Source of the DNA: Marthasterias glacialis
Taxonomy: Eukaryota; Echinodermata; Asteroidea; Forcipulatida; Asteriidae
DNA length: 64,000 nucleotides
NCBI GenBank assembly: GCA_911728455.2
Contig: OU452224.1
Coordinates: 3,782,001 to 3,846,000 of the forward strand
Reading direction: 5' to 3'
Both the position numbers and the translations under genes were made by a program. Under the pieces are notes generated by a model. It was given only the letters and a program-made list of their open reading frames with translations, did not search any database and was not told the DNA's origin. Below are positions 29,538 to 41,215 of this stretch, one piece after another. Each line of letters opens with the position of its first letter. Within the stretch, counting starts at the first letter, position 1.

Positions 29538-31831
29538 TAAAAGATTTCTGTTTTTTTAGCATTAGGTTATTGCTAGTAGCCCAGGCTTTTACATCAGAGA
29601 TGCACTGCTCAAGTCTAATGACCCCGCTGGAAACCTCACTTTGTTTCAGTATGAGATACAGTTGTGTGTCGTCAGCGTATGTCATATAATGAACATCTTT
29701 ATGGGAACTTATGACATCACTCAGAGGACCAGTGTACAAGACAAAATCCAGAGGTCCCATGACAGATCCTTGAGGTACCCCCATGAGAGCGGAAATGATT
29801 CTGACAGAGCACCGTTGATTACAATGACCTGCTTCCGATGTTCCAAGTAGGAAACAAGCCACTGCAAGACAACTCCATCCAATCCATATCGAGCACGGAA
29901 ACGCTGTATCATAGTGGTGTGTTCAGTTGTACGAAACGCAGCTGAAAAGTCCAATAAAATAAGAACAGCTTGTAGTCCTTTATCAACTGCTAGAAAAAGA
30001 TCATTGTAAACTTTCAAAAGGGCTGTTTCAGTCGAATGGTACTGCCGATAGGCGGATTGCATGACAGGAAACATACCACTGTTTTCAAGATATGTTCGTA
30101 GCTGAACAGCAACAATTCTCTCTAGAATCTTCGATATGAACTTCTGGTTGGCAATCGGTCTATAATTCTTGAAGTCCATTGGATCTAAGTTAGACTTCTT
30201 TAAAAGAGGAACCACATGCGATGTTCTGAATGCTACTGGAACAGCTCCTAAAGACAGGGAAATATTTACAACTTGAGTAATGATTGTACAAGCTCGTCCA
30301 GACACTCTTTAATCAGCCAAGTGGGTGCTTGGTCAAGTCGGCAGGACTTTGATGGACTTTCCTGAATCGATTTCCAAACTGCACTTTCAGAGACAGGTTG
30401 AAAGGCAGTGAATTTGTTTTACACAGAATGATCTTCAGAGTCCATTTGCTGATTAGATTTGTCCAGACTGGTGACAATGTTATTAATCTTGTCATAAAAG
30501 AACTGTCCAAAATCATTTGCCAATTTTGTATCTCAATCGTGGTCTGGTAGAAGGTACTTTGACTTAGGACAGGAAAGCTTCTGTACCAAATGAAAAGGGT
30601 GCTTGGTATCTCATTGGTCAAATATTGGCATTTCGATTCAGATAAGATGGCGTTGTAGGATCTACATTTTCGTTTGTAGAGTTGACTGTCAATTTCCAGA
30701 CCAGTATTTCTTGATTTGCGTTCAGCCTGCCGTCTTACTCGCTTTGCCGCACGAACAGTGTCAGTGTACCAAGGAGCTTGTGGCCTGAGTGAGACAAGTG
30801 TGGATCTCTCTGGTGCATGTTTGTCGAGCAGTTCCCGCAGAACAATGTTGTACTGTGCTGCTAACTCAGAACCATTAATGGCTGTTGACAACGCAGGTGG
30901 CAAATTCTGTATATCGTTTCTGAATTGATGAGTCATATCATTTTCACGTAGCGTCTGACAAGTAATTCGCTTCATGGAGGAAGGGGGTGAGCAAAATTGA
31001 GAGTAGTTAGAACTGCCGAGTGGTCAGAGGGCAGTCCTGGTAAGATGCTTGTTTCTGAAATAGGATGATCAACCATTCTTGGAATCAAGAGATCTAGCGT
31101 ATGACCGGCTTGATGGGTTGGTTCGCTCACATGTTGCTGAAGATCAGCTGAATATAAGATATCAAGGAATGACTTAGAATCTTTGTCTGTTCTGTTGTCA
31201 ACATGTATGTTGAAATCCCCAATCAGGAGAAGCCGATGTTCAATAGTTGTCACAGATTCCAGGAGTGTAGAAAAATGATGCACAAACAGATCATATTTGA
31301 GTTTGTTAATCGATGATGGGGGCGGCCGGTAAATGGCGTAGATTCTAAATACAATGGAGGGCGATACTCGGACTATCATGTCCACATGTTCAAAAGATAC
31401 AAATTTTACTGAGACATTTTGTGAGTATATGATGCATATTCCACCACCCCGTGTCTGGCGGTGTTTATTTATCACATGGAAGCTTGGTAGAGTTGAGTTG
31501 ATGTCAGCAATTATGGGGTTATCGTGAAAATCTCCCCTCATTCATGATTCGGTGACTATCAAGATATCTAAGTTGTTGGTTCAAATCAGGTCACAGATCG
31601 CTGTTGTTTTATTGTTCATTGAGTGAGCATTCCAGTGGCCAAGATTGAAATGAGATTGGGGCTGTGGCTGAGATATGATATGATTATATCTACTGACCCG
31701 TTGAGGATGCGTCAGGTAAATCAGGTTTGATGCATGCACAGACGGGAATATACATGTAGTTCTTTGTGACTTGGGTCGTGTGTAGCCGTTTGAAGTGGAG
31801 ATTATGACTGGGATTGGCTGATGAAATTTTA
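29538..31831 (-). mobile_element. CR1/L2-type LINE fragment in the array, TSD CTTTAAA
   Basis: On the minus strand, in order: 'NLGHWNAHSMNNKT' (start of the endonuclease, about 31640), 'LLIGDFNIHVDN' and 'GLPSDHSAVL' (AP endonuclease, 31541-30972), a linker, then RT 'VVPLLKKSNLDPMDFKNYRPI', 'SAYRQYHSTETALL', 'LDFSAAF', 'GVPQGSVMGP' and 'MTYADDTQLYL' (30305-29600). The reading frame changes several times. CTTTAAA at 29531-29537 and 31832-31838 looks like a target duplication, since the uninterrupted array unit has it once. The thumb and 3' UTR are missing. Confidence 0.75.
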
Positions 31832-32200
31832 CTTTAAAGGGCTTTCGGTTGAAGTAATGATTATTAGTGTACCCTTTTTTGGTGATGAGATATGAATCTT
31901 TTGAAATATGAAACTTCAACTTCCGGCTTCGTCTGGAAGTTAAGGTCAAATGGGGTCACACTTTGTTTAAGCTTTCTCACGGTGCAATGATCTTGAATGT
32001 AGCAATTATTGTTCTCCAGATATGAAATTTTGAAATAATAATTAGTTATTATTTGTAATGACAATATCGATTACGTCATCTTTGTGTTGTTACTTTAAGA
32101 TACATCCACACACTTTTGTATATTATGTGTATTTGAAGTTTTAAGTCTTTCCGAGCTTGTAAAGTATGCAAAACTTTAGAGAAAGTTCAGTGAGAAGAAC

Positions 32201-32685
32201 ACAACCACCCCCCCCCCAAAAAAAATAAACACACAAAATAAACAGTACAATAACAATTCGTTTTCGGTTGTTTGTGGAACACCTAAGTAAGGGTAAATAT
32301 TGTCCATATGCACCAGCACATCGATAACACCATGGCAACCTTTTATTTGTAAAAACTCGGTGTCCCCAAAAGAAATAATGACCATAATATATTTCTTATG
32401 GGGGATTTCAGTCAACTCAACAAAAATGTTTGGAGAGTTCTTAAACCTGAATCTTATTTCTATTTATTCTTTTTTATCAGCTGCATCCAATTTTGACACT
32501 AATTCTTAAAAATTTAAATGATTGAATTGAGAAAGATTTAGGTAAGATTGTTTTTGTTTTCAGGTATTTTTTCAGTAGGTTATTTAGTAGGCAGTTTTGT
32601 GTACTTTGTATTAAAAGCATGAACTTTGGTGAAGTGTTTGTTAAACCAAAACATGAAATGTTAAATATAGAGCCATATTTAAAAT
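32201..32685. other. Gene-free stretch with poly-C/A tract
   Basis: Holds a short C/A homopolymer pair at 32207-32224 and otherwise unremarkable AT-rich DNA. Confidence 0.35.
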
Positions 32686-32689
32686 TGCC

Positions 32690-34070
32690 TGGGGGGCATC
32701 ATCAAAATGGCTGCCATTAATCTTACTTTATAATTTAGGAAGGAACAGGTTTAGAATCTACATCTTTTTGTTTATAGTAGGTCGCAGGGTCTAAGAGTTA
32801 AAGAAAACATTGTCAAAGTGACACACTCTAAGATCTCCCATTTTCCAAATGGTGGCCATATTGTTTTACAAAAAGTGTGCAAGAGGTCTAGAATCTTTAT
32901 TTTGGTGTCAATACATTGGTTTGAAAGGTGTCAAAAAAGATTTGCCGAAAGTTTGAATATTTTTATCAAAGTGGCGACCAACAAAAAAGCTTTGTAGAAA
33001 ATGTTTAACTTGTGTTTTTCACTTTTTTTTTAAAAGGGCGGCCATTTTTTTTCAAAATGATGGCCATATTTGTATCAAAATAGCGGCCATATTTGTATCA
33101 AAACGGCGGCCATATTTATATCAAAATGGCGGCTGTATTTTTATCAAAATGGTGACAATATTTTAAACAAAAAAGTTTTTCTGAAAGTGTCAAACTTGGA
33201 GGGCTCCCATTTTTAAAATCGTGGACATATTTTTATCAAAATGGCAGCCATCTTTTTTAATAAAAATGATGGCCATATTTTTATCAAAGTGGGAAGAATA
33301 TTTCAAACAAAGATTTGCAGAAAATGGTTAACTTGGATTTCTCAAATTTTTTAAATGGCAGCCATATTTTTATCAAAATGGTAGCTGTATTTTTATCAAA
33401 ATGGCAGCCATATTTTTATCAAAGTGGTGAACATATTTCAAACAAAAAGGTTTGCTGAAAGTGTTAAATTTATAGGTCTCCCATTTCTAGAATGGTGGCA
33501 ATATTTTTTATCAAAATGGTGGCCATATTTTTATCAAAGTGGCGACCATATTTAAAAAATAAAGATTTGCTGAAAGTGTAAGTTATGTAGGTTAAAAATT
33601 GTAAAAATGGTGAACACAATTCTATTAAAATGGCAGCCATGTTTTTAATAAAAATGGCAGCCATATTTTTATCAAAATGGAGACCATATTTCAAACAAAA
33701 AGGTTTGCCGAAAGTGTCAAACTTACAGGTTTCCCAATTTTAAAATGGTGGCCATATTTCTTATCAAAATAGCGGCCATATTTGTATTAAAGTGGCAACC
33801 ATATTTAAAAAATAAAGATTTGCAGAAAGTGTCAGTTATGTTGGTTAAAATTTGTTAAAATGGTGTCCACAATTTTATTAAAATGGCTGCCATGTTTTTA
33901 AAAAAAAGGCAGCCATATTTTTTTCAAAATGGCGGCCATATTTCAAACAACAAAAGTTTTCAAAAAAAAAAAAAAGTTCTGTCAAATGTGTCAAACTTGT
34001 TTTTCCCATTTTTAAAATGGTGGCTGTATTTTTATCAGAATGGCAGCATTGTGTTTATCAAAATCTGGCT
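32690..34070. repeat. Array of ATGGCnGCCAT dyads with higher-order ~255-bp period
   Basis: Dozens of variants of AAAATGGCGGCCATATTTTTATC occur at roughly 23-25-bp spacing. The core ATGGC-n-GCCAT is a perfect dyad. Blocks of these are separated by a CAAACAAAAAGGTTTGC(T/C)GAAAGTGT spacer that recurs near 33165, 33437, 33693 and 33945, giving a higher-order period of about 250-270 bp. The core resembles the vertebrate YY1 site (AAnATGGCGGC), here in back-to-back arrangement. Short ORFs in the region are by-products of the repeat. Confidence 0.75.
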
Positions 34071-35734
34071 AACTCGCATCATGATAATACATTATCTAGA
34101 TAAGATAGTACCTCCCTGATTTTGTGTGTAACATCCATCTAGAACCCATATCCTAGAAACTAAGAAAAAAAACTCTTAAAAATAATTATTTACAACTCTT
34201 AGATACAGATTGAATAGTTATCTAATAACACAAAGGTAATTGATTCCTACTGTCTTTTGGTCAGGATGGGGGAGGGGCAGGGCTGACTAGGTGTGGTGAG
34301 TTAAAAAGTTACTGCATTAACGAGTTCATTGTCGTAAAAATACAATTGGGGGTGTATTGCCACTGTGGAACATTCAAAACTAAATTTCAAATTAATTTTT
34401 TTGAAAATAAAGTTTCACAAGAATGTATTTTTCAATATTTTATTTTTTAAAATTATGTTTGTTTTACTTTTTTAAATAAACTTTTTTAAAGTTTTAGGTG
34501 TACCCTCATCATGACTGACAGTACAATAAAAAAAATTTGTTATGAGGTGCAAAAATACTAATTGACTCACAAAATGCTACCCTGTTAACTTTTTTAAAAG
34601 AATGTAAAATCAAATAATAAACACCTATTGAAGTTTAAATCAGATTTTGTATATGTCTAAAAAGCCCAACCCTTGCTGTAAATAAAAAAGAAAGAAAGTT
34701 TGTAATTAAATAATTATTAAACCAATATAAAAACCAGAATTTCTATTCTCATAAATAGTTTGAAATATTACCAAAAAAGTATTTACCCTGAAAAACTGGA
34801 TATTGTTGAGCTCAGCTGCAGTCATAACATGAACCATGTGCTCCTTCCAGTCTGGCAGTGTTTACATGCATAGGTACCCTGGTACCCAGACTCCTCACTG
34901 GCTATTCCATAGCATGCACTGCACTAGAATGGAACCAGGTTTTACAATAATTAATAACTATTAAAAATAAGTACATAAAACACAATAATATTGTTTAAAA
35001 CTGATTGTGTATATTACCTAAACTTTTTCTAAATCATTATTTTTTTTGTTGATAAATAGTAATAAAAAGATCATCTTTTGATTTTTATTTCAAAAATAAA
35101 TAGCGCCCCCTATTGTCCATGGTCACCTAAATTTAACTGTGCCATGTGCAGCATGTGGTCAGCTTGTACATGTACATGTGCATGCAGTTAATGAAACCAA
35201 TTAGTCCATTTTTCAAAGGTACCCTTAAGATTCTTCTGATGAAAAGTAATCTTGTGGAGTCAAGACTCAGGTAAAATGAGGTTATTCCATCTGACTGACA
35301 TAATAAAGACACCTATTTGACAGCAATGGTCCTTGCTGTGAGTGTAATTGTAATGTACTTAATGACCTGATGATATGGGTATTTATTGTACATGTATACC
35401 GTTTTCAATATACAAGTTTATCTACATAAAGATTTTCGACAAGCTTTTCCACTGTCCTGTTGCATTATCAGAACTAGGTGTGTTATGGCTTCACAGATGA
35501 AAGGAAGCCAACTGCTCACTCTTGTCATTTGTTGTCAATTTTCATTAACATTTCCACAGTCATGTTTACAACAAAACTTTGCCAAAAGCCACAATTATGC
35601 AGATTGTTAAATTTTTATTTTGTAATTTGAAACTGTATTTTGAGACTATCTATGTATTTGCTTACCAACCCACAATAGACTTCCATTTTTTCATCACTTA
35701 CAGACATTACTTGACATGGTTTACCTTCGTTTGT
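34071..35734. other. Gene-free AT-rich stretch
   Basis: No coding exon recognised. Contains AGCGCCCCCTATTG near 35103 and a GTACATGTACATGTGCATGC run near 35166. Confidence 0.35.
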
Positions 35735-36205
35735 TCTTTTGGCAGAATTGACGGAAAATTTCTTCTTTGAGGGTAATGCTGGCATAAAGAAACCCTGACT
35801 TGATAATGCCAAGAGAACAAATCTATATTGGATTGTCCGTTTTATTTCTTGACCGAGAAAGTGTCAAATTCCCGCACTGTGAATTGCAAAACATCAGGAG
35901 TGGTACTGATTTCAGAACCACAGCTTGATTGCCGGCTCACTCAGAATTACCTCTATTGAGCCGTAATACAATGAATGAACAATGGTGGAAGCCTCTCGAT
36001 GCCTCGTAATCCCCTTCTTGGAACAAAAGGACAAAGGTCTATAATCGGGGATTACACAAAACCGCCTTTCAATGGCCACAAATTTTGAGTATATTTGACA
36101 CGTTTGTTTTTCCTTGTGCGGGTGAATCAAAGAGTTAGACAGCGTGTGTGTGAACTGTGCACGCCCTGAAGTTGAATGACCGGGCGACCTTTGCTCCGGT
36201 GATCA
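35735..36205 (-). repeat. ~470-bp dispersed repeat, copy 1
   Basis: Its reverse complement matches 62068-62540 through most of its length. Shared landmarks are GGAGCAAAGGTC, GGATTACGAGGCATCGAG followed by AGGCTTC, CATTGTATT, TTTGCAATTCA, TTTCTCGGTC and AATTC.GCCAAAAGAAC. Identity is around 75-80% by eye. No TIRs, tail or clear ORF; type unknown. Confidence 0.65.
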
Positions 36206-37088
36206 GATATTACAAAACAGTGTCTTTACGTGACAGGGGAAACATTTGCATGTATTTATGCCATCCAGTTTGAACTGGTTTGCTGTTTCGGAGACTGCTT
36301 TCTAATTTATACATTTTATTTTTCCTACCATAATAAAGCTGACTTCTTCATTCATACATAACTGTCAATTTATTGTTTAAAGTTTTGCTCTTGTATGTAT
36401 TCCCCTCTTGTTGCTTGTTTGCTTTTTGTTTCACTGGATATTACTTATTGCTTTTCATTGTCTGCTTTTTTTTCTCTGCGCCTTGAAAATAAATTTAGAT
36501 TAATTTGGCGCACTACAAATGACTATTATTGCTAAATATGTTTTCAATCTAGCAACTGTTTGACAAGTTATTATCTCCTAAACACATTCGTCACTTTGGG
36601 AAATTGATATAAGGAGACTTGCAAGCAGAGCACTGTACAAGCCAATGCATACAGAGATTCCTTACTTTGTGAAAATGCAAAATTCAGACTACCTCTTGCA
36701 CTGTGTGTATTTCAATTGTTAAAGTAGCGAATCTTGATTGGTCACTTTGTGAAAGCGCATAATGGCAAATGTAGTGATTCGTCAACTAAATAGTGTAAAA
36801 TTATTACGTCTTTAAGTCCTGAAATTTGCTGAAAATGTTAACAGCAATGAGTAGGTCAAACATTTGTACAGAAACTGATTTTGTGATTTTTGACACATTC
36901 ATCACTTCGTAAAAACAGAAATGATTTATAGTTTGCTTGGCCAAAATATGTCTGTTTTTTTTCTTCTATTTTCTTTTGCGCAAATATTGACTGTAATCAG
37001 CAATGCATGTACTTGAATATGTGAGTGTACATGTATAGTGTACATGAATAGGTAATTAATTCTTTGGTCTGATTTTATTTTCTTCCAG
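36206..37088. other. Intergenic, with scattered TIR-like fragments
   Basis: Several motifs like TCACTTTGTGAAA and TCACTTCGTAAAAAC (36590-36910) resemble the terminal repeat of the 315-bp element. This may be a decayed relative. No coding signal. Confidence 0.3.
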
Positions 37089-38841
37089 ATTGATCTGTCA
37101 ACATTCCTCTTGATACATTAAGCAATTTACGGACACCAGCAACAACCACCATACAAGTTGAAGATGTAGAGGCATTACAAAACGACAATGCATTGCTTGA
37201 CACTATTACACCCAGACGGTCTTAACATATACTGCTATATGAACTAGTCAACCCATGCAGGATTACATAGTAAACTCTACGGTGGCCCAAATGAACAGCT
37301 CAAAACACTAACCATGAGGGTAACCAAGGTATACTGCACTTACCACTCAGACTGAACTCATGTACAGCTCAGAAGGAGGCTCCCAGTGCAAACAGCCAAT
37401 TGAGAACACCACAAACTTGCATCAGTGATTACCATGTAAACCTGTACAATACTGCAACAACATGTGTTTAACCTTCCGTCAAAAAACAATATGCTGCAAC
37501 AAGGAGAGCCCCACCAACTGCCCTGAGAGAGTATGTGAAGTTATGCTCAACTTTAAATTCACTGTGCTGGCAGTCGAGATGAGTAGAAAGCCCATTAAAC
37601 TTAGTTCAGCTTGTTGCAAAGTATGCTGTATCTACATGTACATAAGAAACTGAATAGAGTACATTAATAGAGTTGTATTCACACACTAGAAATGCTCTGC
37701 GAAAATTGGTCAATGCTGCACAATAGGAGAGAGTGTGGCACCTGAACTCGAATAATATTTCTATCAAGAGGAATAAATGAAGATGCAGGGACAATCATGG
37801 CTCCAAACTCAACTCAACCACATGAACCCAGAGCGTGTTGCAAAGTATACTGTACCTACATGTATCTGTACTTGTATATAACTTGCAGTGCTTGCTTGAG
37901 AGGCTAGTTTCACTTCTACAGAGTTGTGTTCCAATACCCAAAAAAGCTCTGCAAAACTACTCAATGCTAGACCACAGGAACTTATAAGGAAGATTGCACT
38001 AAAACTCAAGTTGATGTCAATCAAGAAGAAAATGAAGAAGTAGTGACAATCACCCAGTGTTCACCACAGGAACAAGAGAGTGTTCAAGCCATGCTGCTCT
38101 AAACCCAAATAATCGCGAACATGAAGAGTACAGTAGATGTTAAACTACACGATAAGTGCTGAACATGAAACTGCTCGACGATGACTATAATCGTTTATTT
38201 GGGATGTTTTTCAAGATGTTTATTCAAACATTTGTTTTTGTCAACAATGTCAAGGACTCACTTCAGATGGGACAAGCAGCTAAATTTACAAAACACTTTG
38301 AGGAAACACAAGGAAATCATCATCAAGAGAAGTGTGTTGAAAGCTTAGATTTGGAATGACATGGATTAGGAGTGTGACCAAACTTATGAAGAATGTGTTT
38401 TCCAGTTACCAACCTAGTCAACAATGTTGGTCATATAGACTCAACAAACAGTATTCAGGACACATCTTAACTGCTTCCAGTTTGCCTCAAGATGTATTGG
38501 TTGCCTTTGATTGATTGTCTACATACTCAGCAATGTTTGATCAGTACTGACTATAAAAAGTTGTGTGGTGTTAAGGGGTTACTATCCTGCACAGATCTGC
38601 TGGCTGGTCACCCACGATGTTGGCCTGAAAGTTTCTCATATGAATAATTTTCAACAGCTTTCAACACGCTCTCAAACTTGTATTCAACTTTGAAACAGTT
38701 ACCTGTATACTGTGTGGAGTTCATCAACAGTTGCATGCTCTACTTCTACACCCATGTCCATTTACTTTCTGGTATCTGAAGATAATTTGAGAGCAATCCC
38801 AGTTGTTGTGTTACATGTATCAACAGTTAACAATGTTCTAT

Positions 38842-41215
38842 CAGCAGCTGTATGTGGAGTGACGTCTTCCTCCTTGCCTGGTTGCTTCCATCTGAGCTTT
38901 GCCTAAAAACTTTCTCAGAGTACTCTTCAGCTCTCAAAATGACCAGCACGTTCCTCAAGCAGCAGTGGAACAGTGTAGTGCCCTGTCTCTCACGCCATTT
39001 ACTGGATGTTCCCCCAGTCAGGTTTGCCTGAAACTTTCTTATCACTCTACTCAGCCTACAAAATGCACTCCAGCTTGCACTACAGTTTCCCTACACCACG
39101 GGTGAGCATCCAGCAGGAACCAGGATGTACTTCAACTGTAACGAAATAAGGTATGTGTCTACATTTTTAAAATTTGTTTGCTTTCAAAGAGTTTTATTTA
39201 TATTTTGTAACACCTGTTTGTAGCTGAAACATTTACAAAGATTTGTGGATTGACACACGTGTAGGTAAAATGCACAATGTTGATGTGTCAGCTATCATCG
39301 CATTAGGTCCAGTTTGCACCGCCATCAACATGATGGGTTCCTGATTTTGTAACGGACCTATATTTGACACACTTTCAATTAGACATTTTTAAAGTCTAAA
39401 TGAATATTTTGATAAGTGCACAAATGGCAAGAACTGGGCAGCAAAAAGCCTTTGCCTGTATGGTTGCCATGAAATTAGAGATATGGGGAACTTTGGTTTG
39501 TTTCTTTACATAAATTATTCCTACAAATCTGAAGCCACACATTAGGGCTAGTACACTAATTTGATTAGACAAAGTGTTTTGTACCAAATAACTTGTTACT
39601 AGTCTGTCTGTGCAACCATCAAAGGGAAGATACAGTGCATTTTCATACATTTCTAAAGTTTATAACATAAACGTTTCCATTCAAGCTGTCTCGTTAAAAC
39701 TAAATAGTCAACCAAAAGTTAGAGTTCACTTTTTTGAGAAAGCAGCTTATACTATGACACCTTTTTAATTTTTAGGAGAGATGTATACCATGCATCAACT
39801 GAATATTTACAGACCTACAGCTAGCAACCTCAAAAATCTACCTCGTACATTGGATGATCTCAACCACATGCAGCAGCAGCTGTATGTGGAGTGCCGTGTT
39901 CCTCCTTGCCTGGTTGCTTCCATCTGAGCTTTGCCTAAAAACTTTCTCAGAAGACTTTTCAGCTCTCAAGATGACCAGGAAGTTCCTCAATCAGCAGTAA
40001 ACCAGGTGACCATTTACTGGATGTTCCCCCAGTCAGGTTTGCCTGAAACTATCGCATCACTCTACTCAGCCTACCAAATGTACTCCTGCTTGCACTACAG
40101 TTTCCCTCCACCATGGATGAGCATCCAGCAGGAACCAGGATGTACTTCAACTGTAACAAAATAAGGTATGCGTTTGACAATCTACATTTTTAAAAATTTG
40201 TTTGCTTTCAAAGAGTTTTATTTGTATTCTACACCTGTACATGTAGCTGAAACATTTCGTTTGTGTTTTCACGAAGTGACGGGCATATACCCGTCGCTTC
40301 GTGAAAACACAAAAAGCGTCATTTCGGGATGCCCGTCCTTTTCATAATTTCTCGAATAAATCATAAATAAATTAATGAATTGATCATAAAAAATCACATT
40401 TGATGAAAGTTTAACTCATAATAAATCACAGGAGGAAAGTAAAGACTTAAAAGAATAAGCATTGTGCTTTTGTTGTTGCAGTTTTGAAATGTGATGATGC
40501 TCTTGTGTGATTATCTCCAAACACAATTTTTATCCAATTTGACATGCCCGTCCCTTTGTGAAAACATTGACGATTTGCACAGATTTGAGGATTGACATGT
40601 GGGTAAAATGCTCAGTGTTGATGTGCCAGCTATCATCGCATTATGTCCAGTTTGCACCTCCATCAACATGATGGGTTCCTGATTTTGTAATGGACCTATA
40701 TTCAACTTACTTTCAATTAGACATTTTTAAACTCTAAAGGAATATTTTGATAAGTGCACCAATGCCAAGAACAGGGCAGCCAAAAGCCTTTGCCTCTATG
40801 GCTGCCATAAAATTAAAGATATGGAGAGCTTTGGTTTGTTTCTTAACATAAATTAGACCTACAAATCTTAAACTACACATTAGGGCTAGAGTACACTAAT
40901 TTGATTAGCCAAAGTGTTTTGAACCAAACAACTTGTTACTAGTCAGTCTGTGCAACCATCAAAGGGAAGATACAGTGCATTTTCATACATTTATAAAGTT
41001 TATAACATATATGTTTAAATTCAAGCTGTCTCGTTAAAACTAAATAGTCCACCAAAAGTTAGAGTTCACTTTTTGAGAAAGCAGCTTATACTATGACATC
41101 TTTTTTATTTTTAGGAGAGATGTATACCAAGCAGCAACTGAATACTACAGATATACAGCTAGCAACCTCAGAAATCTACCTCATACATTAGATGATCTCA
41201 ACTACTGTAATGCAG
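38842..41215 (+). repeat. ~1-kb tandem duplication of exon-intron-exon
   Basis: 38842-39873 and 39874-41215 are homologous along their length, including the exon-like CAGCAGCTGTATGTGGAGTG segment, the AAG|GTATG donor, the intron (TTTCAATTAGACATTTTTAA and others) and the TTTTTAG|GAGAGATGTATACC acceptor. Introns are 625 bp (39151-39775) and 949 bp (40166-41114). The difference is almost exactly the 315-bp element plus its 4-bp target duplication at 40258. Confidence 0.8.
40258..40572. mobile_element. 315-bp TIR element, copy 2, 4-bp TSD (ATTT)
   Basis: Same element as 28595-28909, again exactly 315 bp, flanked by ATTT (40254-40257 and 40573-40576). The paralogous intron at about 39230 has the empty site AAAC-ATTT-ACAAAG, which proves the borders. 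The short ORF on its minus strand is not conserved as a protein. Confidence 0.8.

Larger units (their letters stand above)
28520..32200. repeat. ~147-bp tandem array interrupted by two insertions
   Basis: Units share a CTTCC(A/G)GTTT...CCGGAAGTAAAGGTCAAA.TGGGTCA segment, then GTAGAAT.TTTAAAGGGTTTTC and GAGATATGAAATTTTGAAAT. Anchors are at 28546, 29008, 29155, 29469 and 31918. A longer spacer (GTTTGAAGTCTTTCC..GCTTG..AAGTATG) occurs at about 29388 and 32133. The array is split by a 315-bp element (28595-28909) and a LINE (29538-31831). Confidence 0.7.
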
